Shown piece by piece: positions 37,633 through 48,683 of a stretch of DNA of 62,195 bases. The stretch spans positions 1 to 62,195 of the forward strand of contig JAIXMQ010000106.1 of assembly GCA_025716855.1 (NCBI GenBank). The letters run 5' to 3'. This stretch comes from Pilaira anomala. Taxonomy: Eukaryota > Mucoromycota > Mucoromycetes > Mucorales > Mucoraceae. The notes below the pieces were generated by a model. That model was given only the letters and a program-made list of their open reading frames with translations, had not been told where the DNA came from and searched no databases. Position 1 is the stretch's first letter. Every line of letters starts with the position of its first letter. Made by a program: the position numbers and the translations under genes.

Positions 37633-39154
37633 ATGCCTCCTAATACATCACATACAAGATCCTCACATGAGGATAACCCTTCTGTAGAAGAATCTTTGAA
37701 CCGTTTAATCGAATCAACACCTTATTTTGACATTGAAGTATCTCATACTTCTCTTTTTGAAGGTGCTTATAAAGTAGTTGCCTGTATATTTCCAAACTGG
37801 CAATACAAAGATATTAAATTCGTTCAATGTAAAGATGGCATTACAAACCAATGTAAGTTTTATTTTATTTCACTTGTTTTTTTTTTTTGAAAATGTCTCA
37901 TTCTAAAAAGTTCATCTCGTAATAATAATAAAAAAAAAGTGGTCAGAGTTACTTATATACCTACTGATTTTTCTGTCTTGGTACGTGCTTATGGTAAAGG
38001 ATCCGAGCTGATTATTGATCGTAAACAAGAAGTAGTGGTAAAAAAAAAAAAAATATACTCAATTGGTTATCATGTTCTGAATTATTGTGTGTAACCATGA
38101 CTATTTTAGAATATCATTACATTATCACAACAAAACATGTGTCCTCCATTATACGCCAGATTTAAAAATGGTTTAGTCTATGGATTTATTAAAGGAAGTG
38201 TATCAACAGTAGAAGAATTAGGACAAGAAAAGAATGCAGAATGGATTGCTAAAAAGTTGGGTAAATGGCATCAAGTGACTTTGCCCGAGAATCATTCAGG
38301 ATTGAAACAACATACAAAAGATCAAAAGTTATGGAACACAATGTTTAAATGGTTAGATCAAGGCAAGTATATATAATGAAGCAATGCAAAGCTTTTAGTT
38401 TCTTCATTTTTATTTATTTATTTATATATATATATTTAATTTCTAGTTCCTGAAAAGTATCAAAATGAACAAATGCAATCTACGTTTGAAAAGAGATTTG
38501 ATATGAAAAAGATTAGAACAGAAGTAAGAAAAAATCCCCTTTTTTGGGTTTATGTGTGTAACTGTTGTACTAAACTTTATTATTATTATTATTAGTTAGA
38601 TCAATTGATCCGAGAATTGGAAAAATTAGATTCCCCCATTGTGTTTTCTCATAACGATTTACTTTATGGAAATATTATCTATGATGAAGAAAAAGGTGAA
38701 GCACATTTCATCGATTATGAATACGGTTGTTATGCTTTCCGTGGATTTGATATCGGTAACCATTTCAACGAATTTGCTGGTTTTGAATGTGAATATTGGA
38801 GATATCCAACAAAGCAATTTCAATTGAAATGGTTTGATTGGTACCTTTTTGCAAACCATAATGGAGGTAAAAAAAAAAAAAAACATACAAGTGATATTAG
38901 TACATGATAAAATATAAAATATCTAAATCATGATTAATTTAATAGTAAAACCAACTGAGGAAGAAAAAGAAAAATTGTTTAGAGAAGTAGATGGATTTTC
39001 ACTTGCATCACATTTTTATTGGGGATTATGGGCGATGATTCAAGCAATGATTTCTGATATCGATTTTAATTATATGGATTATGCTGTACTTAGATTTAAC
39101 GAATACGATAGACGTAAACATGAGGTATTTCCCGGTACCTTTTCATCAAAATAA
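37633..39154 (+). CDS. EKI1: Ethanolamine kinase
   Basis: Six exons: 37633-37852, 37940-38037, 38110-38362, 38447-38523, 38596-38866 and 38946-39154, giving 375 aa. The enzyme phosphorylates ethanolamine with ATP, the first step of the CDP-ethanolamine branch of the Kennedy pathway, in the cytosol. Catalytic motifs are VFSHNDLLYGNIIYDE (Brenner loop with the catalytic Asp) and AHFIDYEYGCYAFRGFDIGN (metal-binding Asp), followed by HFNEFAG. These match ethanolamine kinases more closely than choline kinases. Intron 3 (38363-38446) has a GC donor (G|GCAAGT); the GT a few bases later breaks the frame. Some family members also accept choline. Confidence 0.93.
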
Positions 39155-39191
39155 ATAAAAATATTGTATATTGTATTTTTTTTTTTTTTTT

Positions 39192-40064
39192 TTAATGTCG
39201 AAGATATGCTGGATGTCGTTCAAATTCTCTATTTAACAAATCAATAATATTCAATAAAGCTTCAAGCCATTCTCGCATCAATTGAGTTGATGCTTCATCT
39301 TGAATACCAATATTTTCATAAAAATCCTTTCTCCAAGGACAAGCACTCATTGCAAGCTACACAATTTAATAATTATGATTACTTATTTCGTCACTTTTAT
39401 ATATATATATATATAGTGTATACTTGCATTAAAAATTGGACGAACAATAAAACTATGGAAAGGTCTTAATGTAGCATCATACGCCTTAATAAATGATACT
39501 GATAATTCATCTTTTGGATTATTTAAACTATCCATTAACGATTGTGCTGTAAAATCAAGCCCTCTATATTCAATAAATATACGTCATTATGATTTTGTCC
39601 CCCCTTTTTTTTTTTTTGCTTTACCTTTTCAACCAAACAACTGCTTCTGTAGCTTGTCTTTTCTTTAAATGAGCTTCATTGGCCATTAAATTTTCAAGCG
39701 TATCATTTGCATTGGTATCCAATACAAAATATGTACGAATTTTCTAATGATTTTATTTAGTATTTTAGTCATTTCTTATTTTTTTTTTTTTTTACTGTAC
39801 TTACTTTAACATTATTACGCATATCATTTTGAACGACACTAAAAGCACTACTACCAAACAAATCTTGAAAAAACAAAAAACAAAAAACAAAAAAAAAGTT
39901 TAGATGAAAGATTAATCCTTTTTTTTTTTCTCTCTCTTAACTTCATTACCAAACATATTGATTAAACCATCAGTGGCTTCCAAAAATTGGTCTGTATGAA
40001 TACCGTCTTTTGTATCCACGTCAACATAGGAACGTGTTATGACTCTTTGAAAAGCAGAAGTCAT
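39192..40064 (-). CDS. GLTP: Glycolipid transfer protein (GLTP domain)
   Basis: Five exons: 40064-39950, 39863-39805, 39743-39625, 39563-39428 and 39356-39192, giving 197 aa, the standard size. Headgroup-recognition residues are visible. Asp, Asn and Lys occur with GLTP spacing in QNDMRNNVKKIRTY, Trp in EAVVWLKRGLDFT, and His in RPFHSFIVRPIF. The end of the domain reads LAMSACPWRKDFYENIG. GLTP moves glycosylceramides between membranes through the cytosol. The last intron (39357-39427) needs a GC donor (AAT|GCAAGT) to keep frame and family match. The stop lies 37 bp from the convergent ethanolamine kinase stop. Confidence 0.93.
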
Positions 40065-40665
40065 ATTATAAAGAACAAATATAAAAGAAAGAGAGAGAGA
40101 GAGAGAAAGAAGTAAACAAGTTGTAGACCGGGTAATTTAAGGGGGGGCATAGGTCATCTCGTAGCGTCGACGTCGTTCTTATGCAGTTTGTATCGTGATT
40201 GGTTTGATTGGTGTCGTTGTTAATTATGCGCTATTCATCGTTCCAGGGGGGGACCTTTAATTATCATGCTTGTCTTCAGACTAAATGCTGCTATTTACTA
40301 ACAGAATTCATATACTTTTTAACGCATGATAGGTATCAATTATCATAACAATTGACATTTCAGATTTATCATGCATTTTCTGGAATCTTTTTTTTATTTA
40401 TTTTTTTATTACTTGGCAACGTTTTATCTATTATGCAATGACCTGACTACACCCAATATAGTTTTTTTTGTTAAAGAAAATCATACTGTAAAGAGCTGCG
40501 TCAAAATAAAAAAAGGGACAACGCAGAATAGTTTCTTTATCCTGGTGGCATCATGTCTTTTATTAAATTATAATACTAGGTGGCTTGTCAAAGTCAAAAA
40601 AAAAAGGTACCTCTTTTCTCTCTCTCTCTCTTTTTTTTTTTTTTCTTTTCTACATTAAATTGGTC
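40065..40665. promoter_or_regulatory. Divergent promoter region between GLTP and the LYR gene
   Basis: A 600-bp spacer between two divergent genes. It has a GA tract (40086-40109) next to GLTP, G-runs at 40141-40147 and 40245-40251, the palindromic segment CGTCGACG near 40165, and a CT/T-rich tract just before the LYR gene. No gene was seen. Confidence 0.4.
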
Positions 40666-41906
40666 ATGTTTCCTCCAAACCATAAAGCTTATATTCTAGC
40701 ATTATATAAAAACGTTCTAGTTGAAAGTTCTTTTTTTTTCGACGACAGATCAAGGTGAGAAAAAGAAGAAGAAGAAAAAAGACCTTTCAATGTTTTACAT
40801 ACTAAATAAATATAGATTGTATATACAGAATCGAGCAAGGAAAATTGCACAAGAGTACAAGACATGTACTGACCTTGAACGTGTCAAGTATAAAATAAAA
40901 GAATCAAGAAAGGTATTTTCTTTTTAAAAAAAAAAAAAAAAAAAGAGAGAGAGGAGTATGCAAAAAAAAAAAAATACTTACATACATTATATCTCAGTAT
41001 CTGCATCGAATTGAACGTGCTAACCGAGGACATGAAAAGAGTGCATTGAAAATATTAGAGGAAGTGTATGGTAGAAATGGAAAGACTCGTCATGCTTTAA
41101 TTCATGTAAGTTTTTTTTAAATATATATATATGCATAAAAAGGAGAAATCACTTTTATTAATAAAAAAAAAAAAAAGCCATTTTTGCATTGTCATCAACC
41201 CGAGGATTTAAAGCATCCAGAGCCGCTTGTACCACATGTACCTCGCACAGCACCTCCTCCACACCTTTGCCCTGCTTTGAAATGTTTAATTGAACAGGAT
41301 TTGGGAAAGAAAATCGAGCCTGAATTACCAGTGCCTGCCTATAAGCCGTTACATCCTGGGCGAAAAGCCAACTTATTATGGAAGCATCGATCCATGTTAT
41401 TAGAACGAATTCAGTTACCCTTACCGTTTGAGACTGTATGTGAATTAGAAAGGAAAGCAGGTGCCACTTTAGATCACCCAATGTATGCTGGTACACGGAT
41501 GACAGGAGGACCCAGATGGGATTCATTCTATATATCGTATCGTGATATGATTCATTTGGATCCTAGAATCACTATAAAGAAACCAATGAAACGTAAACCG
41601 TTTCTGTTAATGGAATCACCTTTTACAACCACTGTATTATCGCTTGTGGATTCTAAAAAGGTTGTTTCTCCTTTTAGTTTTTCAGAAAGACAAAAGAAGA
41701 GATTGTATCGTCGGTTATTGACTACTATTCCATTCACTAGTATCATTTCACCTCTTTCGCTTTGGGATACCAAACTGTCGTATAAAATCTCTAAATCGCA
41801 TTGGGTGCCACAAGGAGTGACTCTACTCTTACCAGATATACCAAGTGACAAGGTGATAGAAGCCACATTATCTCAAAATACAAAGAAAAAGGTCAGACGA
41901 GCTTGA
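40666..41906 (+). CDS. Mitochondrial LYR-motif protein (Cup1-like)
   Basis: Four exons: 40666-40754, 40816-40912, 40998-41105 and 41178-41906, giving 340 aa. The N-terminal 95 residues form a complex-1 LYR domain. An LYR-like helix YILALYKNVLVESSFF is followed by the family hallmarks DDRSRLYIQNRARKIAQEY, RIERANRGHEKSALKILEEV and YGRNGKTRHALIH. LYR proteins help the mitochondrial iron-sulphur and respiratory assembly machinery through acyl carrier protein. The C-terminal 240 residues are an extension with Pro-rich and Trp-containing segments, as in the fungal Cup1-like group. Exon 4 uses an A-rich acceptor (AAAAG). The next gene starts only 50 bp after the stop. Confidence 0.78.
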
Positions 41907-41956
41907 TCCTCTTCTTTTCCTCCTTTTTTTTTTTTACTTTTCGTTAAAAAATAATA

Positions 41957-42612
41957 ATGGGTTGTTGTACCAGTCGACATAAGAGAGTAAAAAATTAAAT
42001 AAATCTTTAAATTTTTTTTTTTTTTTTAATAAACTGAATTCCACAGGAAGATGAAGAAGAAGAAGAGCCATTACTAAATGCTTTTGTTGTTAGAGAAATT
42101 TCAGATGAGTAAAATAAAGTCAACTGTTGTTTTAGTAGTTCTTTTGTTTTATATCTATTTTATTTAGTAGTGGTGTTAGTCAGAAATCAATTATTCGTCC
42201 AGAGATAAAAGAAGCACAAGTATGGAAGGATATTATTAACCGTGCAGCAAAGTAAAAACAAAGTTGTCAACACATGGTAACAAATTTACTAATATATATA
42301 TATATTTATATTTATAGGTCCATGATTAATAACAGTTCAACTCAACCTTTACATCCAAAGGAAATTGAAGAACGTAGTAAAAAATATACCCATATGCTAA
42401 ATTTGCTTGAATCCAACTATTGTGCAACCATTACTTTTGATCAACAAGCCAATCCGTTTGATCTATTAAATGAAGCCAAACCTTATGAGGCTGTACTCGA
42501 ATTATCAGATTGCATTTCAAAAATAAATAATGCAAAAAAACAAATAAATCATTCATTCATTGAACACGGCCCAATAGTAGTTCATATGAAGAAACTTGGC
42601 CGTAGAATATAA
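41957..42612 (+). CDS. LAMTOR1: LAMTOR1-like Ragulator subunit
   Basis: Four exons: 41957-41986, 42047-42108, 42168-42251 and 42318-42612, giving 156 aa, almost the length of human LAMTOR1. The N-terminus MGCCTS offers a myristoylation Gly2 and palmitoylation Cys3/Cys4. An acidic stretch then leads into EPLLNAF, like the acidic-dileucine signal after the lipid anchor of LAMTOR1. The rest is predicted helical and polar. Such proteins tether the Ragulator and Rag GTPases on lysosome or vacuole membrane for TORC1 control. Sequence similarity beyond the N-terminus is weak, so the call rests on lipid-anchor motif, size and overall make-up; a fungal Ego1/Meh1-type protein is the same functional class. 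Confidence 0.55.
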
Positions 42613-42686
42613 AATCATATTATGTAAAAAGTTTTTTTTTTTTTTTTTTTTATATGTATATGTGTATATAGATTTATATAAAGTAT

Positions 42687-43152
42687 TTATAATTGAATGC
42701 TGTTAATAGCGTCTTCAATGAATCGTACATCACCATCTTCATATCCTCTTACAATTCTTCTGACATTTGGCTTTGGTAATTGAATACCATGTCGTGATAA
42801 ACCAAACGTACTAGCAGAATCTAATGGGTTGGTAGACGGATGAGGAGATTTACACATAATTGCCATTTGTAATAGTTCTGATTGTTCGTTCAATTCGTTT
42901 GATTGTAGTTCTCGACATAAATAAACTAATGCAGGTATAACTCCTTCTCTCACCATTTCTTCTGCATATGGGTTTCTGGGTGTAGGTGTTACAGGCGGTG
43001 TTAATTCGGATATATGGTTCGTGCGATCTACGATACGAAGCAAGACATCTACCACTTTTAAACAAAGGCTAGATGTCAATTTATGGAATTGAAGAAGTGC
43101 TGATAATGACTTGATTAAAGTACCATATGTTCTTAACAATGCACTAAATATG

Positions 43153-43192
<40 letters not shown>

Positions 43193-44802
43193 AATATAGA
43201 TCATGATATAAAAAATATATAAGTATTACCAGATGCTATCATCACTTCCTAACGTTGTAATGTTGGATAAGACAAATAAAACTTCTTTTAAAATTCGCCA
43301 TTCATCTTTTTCATCAGGTAAGATGGAACGAGAGGAAGGCACCCATCTGCATTCATCTGATTGATAGACATGACCTGGTATAACGATGTGGGCCATAATA
43401 TTTGGCATGATTTGATCATTATAAACCACTTCACGTACAATCTGTTCATTTCCTGCTGCTAAATTTGATATTGTTAAAATGGCATTACGACGTAGTTGAT
43501 GCTGTTTGTCAGGTGTCATATACCACCAAAGATTGGTTAAGAGATCTGCATCTAATAAAATTTGAATGTATTCATTAGGTCCTGATGAAAAGTTACTGAC
43601 TGTCTGTAATACAGGTAACAGAACACTCATTTCCTGATTACTATTATATACATGATGGGTTAAATGATGAGTTCTCAATGCGTATGATTTGTTTTTACCT
43701 CAATAAATTTATCAATCTAGGACACAAGAGTGGATTTAAGTTGAGCGAATCGAAGAATGGCTCATAGTTGTACATATTACTGAGAACACGAGATAAACCC
43801 CAACTATACGCATATTAAAGTTATTAGTACAAAAAAATAAAAATATATGAATAGAAACTTACCAGGATTCAGACCAGATCTCTTGATTTTCAAAAGTGAT
43901 ACATCTCGAAAAAGCTTCAAAAGCATGTAAATATTGTTCCCAATGTTCAGCTGTCTTGAAACCACCTCGACAGATATTAGCTAAAGACCAAGTCAGATCC
44001 TTGATATCGTCTCGGTCAGCTTTGTTGGCTACAATGATATAACCTTTATCTGATTTTGTATATTGATCTGAATGAATCGCACTATTTAATTTGTTATAGA
44101 TGATATCACATTTTTGAATTAATGCTTGAGCTATATCGCCAATTAAATTTTCTTGGGCCATTGATTCTCTATAATTCGGTGATTCTATTGATACATTGGC
44201 TAATGCCCATGCAGACTAATATTAATAATAATATGAGTTCCCATCACTTCTTTTTTTTATGTGAATAAACGATGCTTTTATATATGTATATATTACCTGA
44301 GATTTCACTCGATAGTTTTCTGAAGTTCTAAAGCATCTAATCAATGCATCAATGATACCTGTATCAATTAATATTTTTGTTTGCTCTGTTGTTCCATACT
44401 AGTTGGTAGAAAATATGAGGACACAAAAGAAAAAAAAAATATGCATTTTTTTTTTTTTTTTTACTTACAGCTAAATTTGTAATGGTCCAAGCAGTTTCAT
44501 ACTATTATAAAAATAACATTCAATAAACAAGCTCTTAAAGTATATATCAATATAAAAAGGGGAAAACTTACTTTTAATTCATCATATCCAGGTTCATGTA
44601 AAATAGCAATGATTCTATCTTCAATTTGAAGATCGAACACATTTTGGATACGACTTAATGAAATATCTTGTGTCAAATATCTTCTAAGGTTTTTCATAGC
44701 GTTATAACAGGCTTGATAATCGGATGAGCATTCGATTGTTTCTCGATACGTAAACAGCTAATATATATATATATATATATGTACTGGTTACTTCAAGAAC
44801 CA

Positions 44803-44845
<43 letters not shown>

Positions 44846-44968
44846 TACGTCGCTGAAAGTGATCTCTTTATAGGCATCATCAAACGAAGGCGGCTCAAGT
44901 GAGACATTAGCAAACTTTCGGTTTAATTCTCCAAAGATCTCATCAGGCTCAAACTCATTCACTGCCAT
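42687..44968 (-). CDS. Importin-alpha-like armadillo-repeat protein without IBB domain
   Basis: Eight exons: 44968-44849, 44757-44572, 44501-44469, 44398-44297, 44215-43863, 43803-43699, 43640-43230 and 43143-42687, giving 588 aa. Successive ARM repeats with importin-alpha signatures are visible: ETAWTITNLAYGTTEQTKIL, SAWALANVSIE, LTWSLANICRGG, SCWGLSRVLSN, NAILTISNLAAGNEQIV and VLFVLSNITTLGS. These include the Trp and Asn pairs that read nuclear localisation signals. The acidic N-terminus (MAVNEFEPDEIFGELNRK) lacks the Arg/Lys-rich importin-beta-binding domain of canonical importin alpha. The C-terminal 150 residues are atypical. It may be a divergent import adaptor or a cytosolic ARM scaffold. 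Confidence 0.8.
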
Positions 44969-46168
44969 GATTTAAAATATATAACTTGTTTTAGAAAGAG
45001 AGAGAGAGAGAGAAAAAAATAATTGGTGTTCCCGTTGTTTCAATCAAGATAGCTCTTTTTTTTTTTGAGCGGTCCCTGGATAACGTTTATTTAAACCAAT
45101 TACCATCACGTGGATAATGTAGCCAAAGAAGGTATTTACAGAGAAAAAAAAATAGGTTCTTTAATAGGATGATCGAAAGGTATATATGAAGGTGTCCTAT
45201 AACATCATACCAATGAAACTTTCTACGTCAAAAGAAGAAAAAGTCGGCCTTTCAAGACAAGCATATTATCTGTGGGCGTATGATTCAATCAAGTAAAATC
45301 CAGGGCGCACCAAAGAGTATAATGGGATTATAGTAATAGACTTTCTGCATTTGTCTCATTCGTTTATGTTACAGACAAGTAAATAAGAAGAGTTCTACAT
45401 CTTTTTTCTAACCTAATATATTTATACACTTCTATTTTTACATGTGGCATGAAACGCGCGAATGTGACTTTTTTTTTCAGTTCATTATGTTTTCTTTTCT
45501 ATGTTGATAATATGTTAGATCCTAGAAGAATATATACTTGGTTTGTGTTTTCCTATTCACTGTAACTGCCTTACTATGTCACGTAACTAGTGCAATCTCT
45601 TTTGATCATTTGTTTATGCTTTTCTGCCGCTTAATTTATCTTTCTCTACTCACGCTTAAAGCCTGAGTGATTATTGATCTGATAGTTACAAATTGTGTAT
45701 TTCCTCTATTTTATGGCTTTATTGTGTAAAAAAAAAACTCAATGTCCTTTAGCAATTGACTTGGATTTTTCTGGCTCCCCCAACTAATTGCTACAGTCAA
45801 ATATATTTATTTCTTCTTGCATAATTAGGCTATATCGCGCCGTCTTGTCACTTTTTTTCGAGGATACTTTATTGAAGCCCCGCATTGTGTCAAATTTTTT
45901 GGTTACACAATTGTGTAATTTAAGCTTTATCTACCACTTGTCACTATAGCAATAACTTTTGCTCAATAATAAAAAAAAAAATGCGTAAGTGAAGGCTAAT
46001 ATGAGCTAATCAAAGAAGCCAATGATATATAGAAGAGCTATCAGTTGTCAAAGGTACTTATTTTCCAACTCATATTTCACTTTTTCTACATAATACCAGT
46101 CACACAGCCCATTGTTATAAATATGGGTTAACAAACTTTTTTTTTTTTATTTGGTTATCTATTTCTTC
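44969..46168. other. 1.2-kb divergent intergenic region
   Basis: Upstream space of both the ARM-protein gene (minus) and the cysteine-synthase-like gene (plus). It has a GA tract at 44995-45013 and otherwise AT-rich, unstructured sequence. No gene was seen. Confidence 0.45.
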
Positions 46169-47635
46169 ATGACACTATCCTTAACACCCGGTTGCGGCAC
46201 AACCAAAGCTCTCATTGTCGGTTTACTATCCGGCGCAGCATTAACTGTATTATTGACAGGCTTATTCTCTAATAAGGCAAAAAAGGAATCATTAGAAAAA
46301 GACGATGAACGTGTCCAAGTGTCTGACCATGTTCAAACTGAAATTGTAGACGGTGTTGCTGGTTTAATCGGAAACACGCCTCTTATGAAAATTAAAAGTC
46401 TTTCAGACGCTACTGGGTGTCTTGTTTTGGTATAGAAAAAAAAAAGAAAGATATATGCTCGATATGAACGTATTACTGACTATCCATTTATAGGGTAAAG
46501 CAGAGGTAAAATGCCAAACAAATGAAAAGAAGAAAGAAAGAGAGAGAGATAGAGCTTTTATAAAATAAAAAAGAAGAGGGATACTAATTGTAAGCTATAT
46601 AGTTTTTGAATCCAGGCGGAAGCTCGAAAGATAGAGTGGCATTGAATATGATCAAAACAGCAGAGGAGCAAGGTATTTTAAAACCACATACCGGCAGTAC
46701 TATATTCGAAGGCACAGTAGGATCAACAGGTATTTCAATTGCTATGATTGCTCGTGCTAAAGGATACAAGGCATGGATTGTGATGCCTGATGATCAAGCA
46801 GTAGAGAAATATCAATTATTAGAAAAGCTTGGTGCAACAGTAGAGAAAGTGAGACCTGTCAGTATCATTGATAAAAAGCAATTTGTCAATCTTGCCAGAG
46901 AGCGTGCAGCTAATTTTAGTCATGGTGAAGCATACGGTTATTTTGCTGACCAGTTTGAAAATGAAGCGAATTTCCAAGCACATTATACTTTTACTGGCCC
47001 TGAACTTTACCGTCAAACGGGCGGTAGAATTGATGCCCTAGTGCTGGGTGCTGGTACGGGTGGTACTTTATCCGGTATCACTTGTTATCTCAAAGAACGT
47101 ATCAATAATTTAAAGGTGTTTTTAGCGGATCCTCAAGGATCAGGATTATTTAATAAAGTCAAGTATAATGTCATGTACTCTCCTACAGAACAAGAAGGAA
47201 ATAGAAGAAGACATCAAGTGGATACTGTAGTGGAAGGTATCGGGATTAACCGATTAACTCAAAATTTCGAGAGAGGAAGACGTTATATCGATGACGCTTA
47301 CCGTGTCACGGATGAAGAAGCTATTAAAATGTCAAGATATCTTGTTCGTGAAGATGGTAAAATTTTGATGATAGAATCTGAAAAAAAAAAATTTTTTTTT
47401 TAATTCACTCATTTTTATTTGTATAGGTTTATTTATTGGTAGTAGTTCCGCTGTAAATTGTGTTGCAGCTTATCGTACTGCAAAGCAATTAGGTCCTGGT
47501 CATGTTATTGTTACCTTACTAAATGATTCTGGACAACGTCATTTAACCAAGTTTTGGAGCGATGAATACCTTAAAGCACAAGATATTTATTTTGAGCTTA
47601 AACCTGAAGAAACCGTACACGATTTCGTTAAATAA
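46169..47635 (+). CDS. MCY1: Membrane-anchored cysteine synthase 2-like protein
   Basis: Four exons: 46169-46429, 46494-46505, 46603-47356 and 47427-47635, giving 411 aa. An N-terminal membrane helix (ALIVGLLSGAALTVLLTGLF, about residues 14-33) precedes a fold-type II PLP enzyme domain. Motifs include GLIGNTPLMKIKSL, NPGGSSKDRVAL with the PLP lysine, GSTIFEGTVGSTGISIAMIA, VLGAGTGGTLSGI and LFIGSSSAVNCVAAY. It resembles fungal cysteine synthase 2 / yeast Mcy1 of the mitochondrial outer membrane, an O-acetylserine sulfhydrylase-like protein. Exon 2 is a 12-nt micro-exon coding GKAE; without it the conserved GKAEFLNPGGSSKDR block is broken. Confidence 0.92.
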
Positions 47636-48616
47636 TGTAACATATAATAATAACTAATAGAAAATAAATTTTTTGTTTCTATGTATGATATTATTTAAGG
47701 AGAAAAATGAGAAAGACATCACATTTTATATTCATCATGAACAATGAAATTAAAACAAACTACAGTTAGACTTTTTTTTTTTTTTTTTGATGTTTGTATG
47801 ATATTACATTTGCATAACTACCCTGATCAATCAAAATAGAATTTAAAATTATGTATCGAAGAGCATACTCTTTTCATATTATATTCAGGAACTAAGCAGG
47901 TAATATCGTTTCGACGAAAAGCGCATTAAATTGATTAAATAATAAATCATATATTCTTGTCGGCCCGACAAAACACTCCTTCCATCAATATACTTTATCA
48001 CATTGCCTTGCTTGTGTTACCATCTTGAACTTTTATTCTATTTATTACAAGAGACTTATGTACATTACAACAGACAATAATTCACGAAATATTATTCTAA
48101 GAGTGTATTTAACCGAGAATTTTCTATATATATATATCACAAAAAAAGAGCTATTTATATTATCTTCTCGAGAGATATGAGTAAAAGCAGGCGGTTAAGG
48201 CGTTTCAGTTACTATTAATAAAAAAAAAAAAAAAAACTCCCCCTCCGCCAATTATCGTATGTATAACTTTGATGTAAATATATGTATTATGTATAACAAA
48301 GGTATTAATCAAACATGTTTACAACATGAAAAAGTAAAAGAAAACTAAAAAGATATTTAAAAACATCATATGAGAAGAAGAGATATCGTGAGAGTTCCCG
48401 GTACTAAATCTGGTGACCTATGTCTAAACAAAGTAACACGCATTTTAAAAGTGTTTCTATCACTGTTAAAATCAAGCGGAATCTTGACTCAGGGTTATGC
48501 TTAAAAAAAAAGTTATCGTCAGTGCTTGTGACACAGCCATAAAGATCCAATCAATGGTGTGAAAAAAAAAATAGAGTAAAAAATATCTATTCTCGGTTTA
48601 CTTCTATCTCTTTTTT

Positions 48617-48658
<42 letters not shown>

Positions 48659-48683
48659 ATTTATAAAAAAAAACAAAGTCAAG
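47636..48683. other. 1-kb intergenic region
   Basis: AT-rich spacer with a poly-A run at 48220-48236 and a (CT)n tract (48619-48653) next to the downstream start. No gene was seen. Confidence 0.45.

Noticed and set aside
43641..43698. A 25-nt intron (43674-43698) in the importin-alpha-like gene, suggested by an AG just before AACTCATC
   Set aside because: 25 nt is too short for spliceosomal introns. A normal 58-bp intron ending ATAATAG joins in frame and gives LINLLSNQEMSVLLP, which fits the ARM repeat better.
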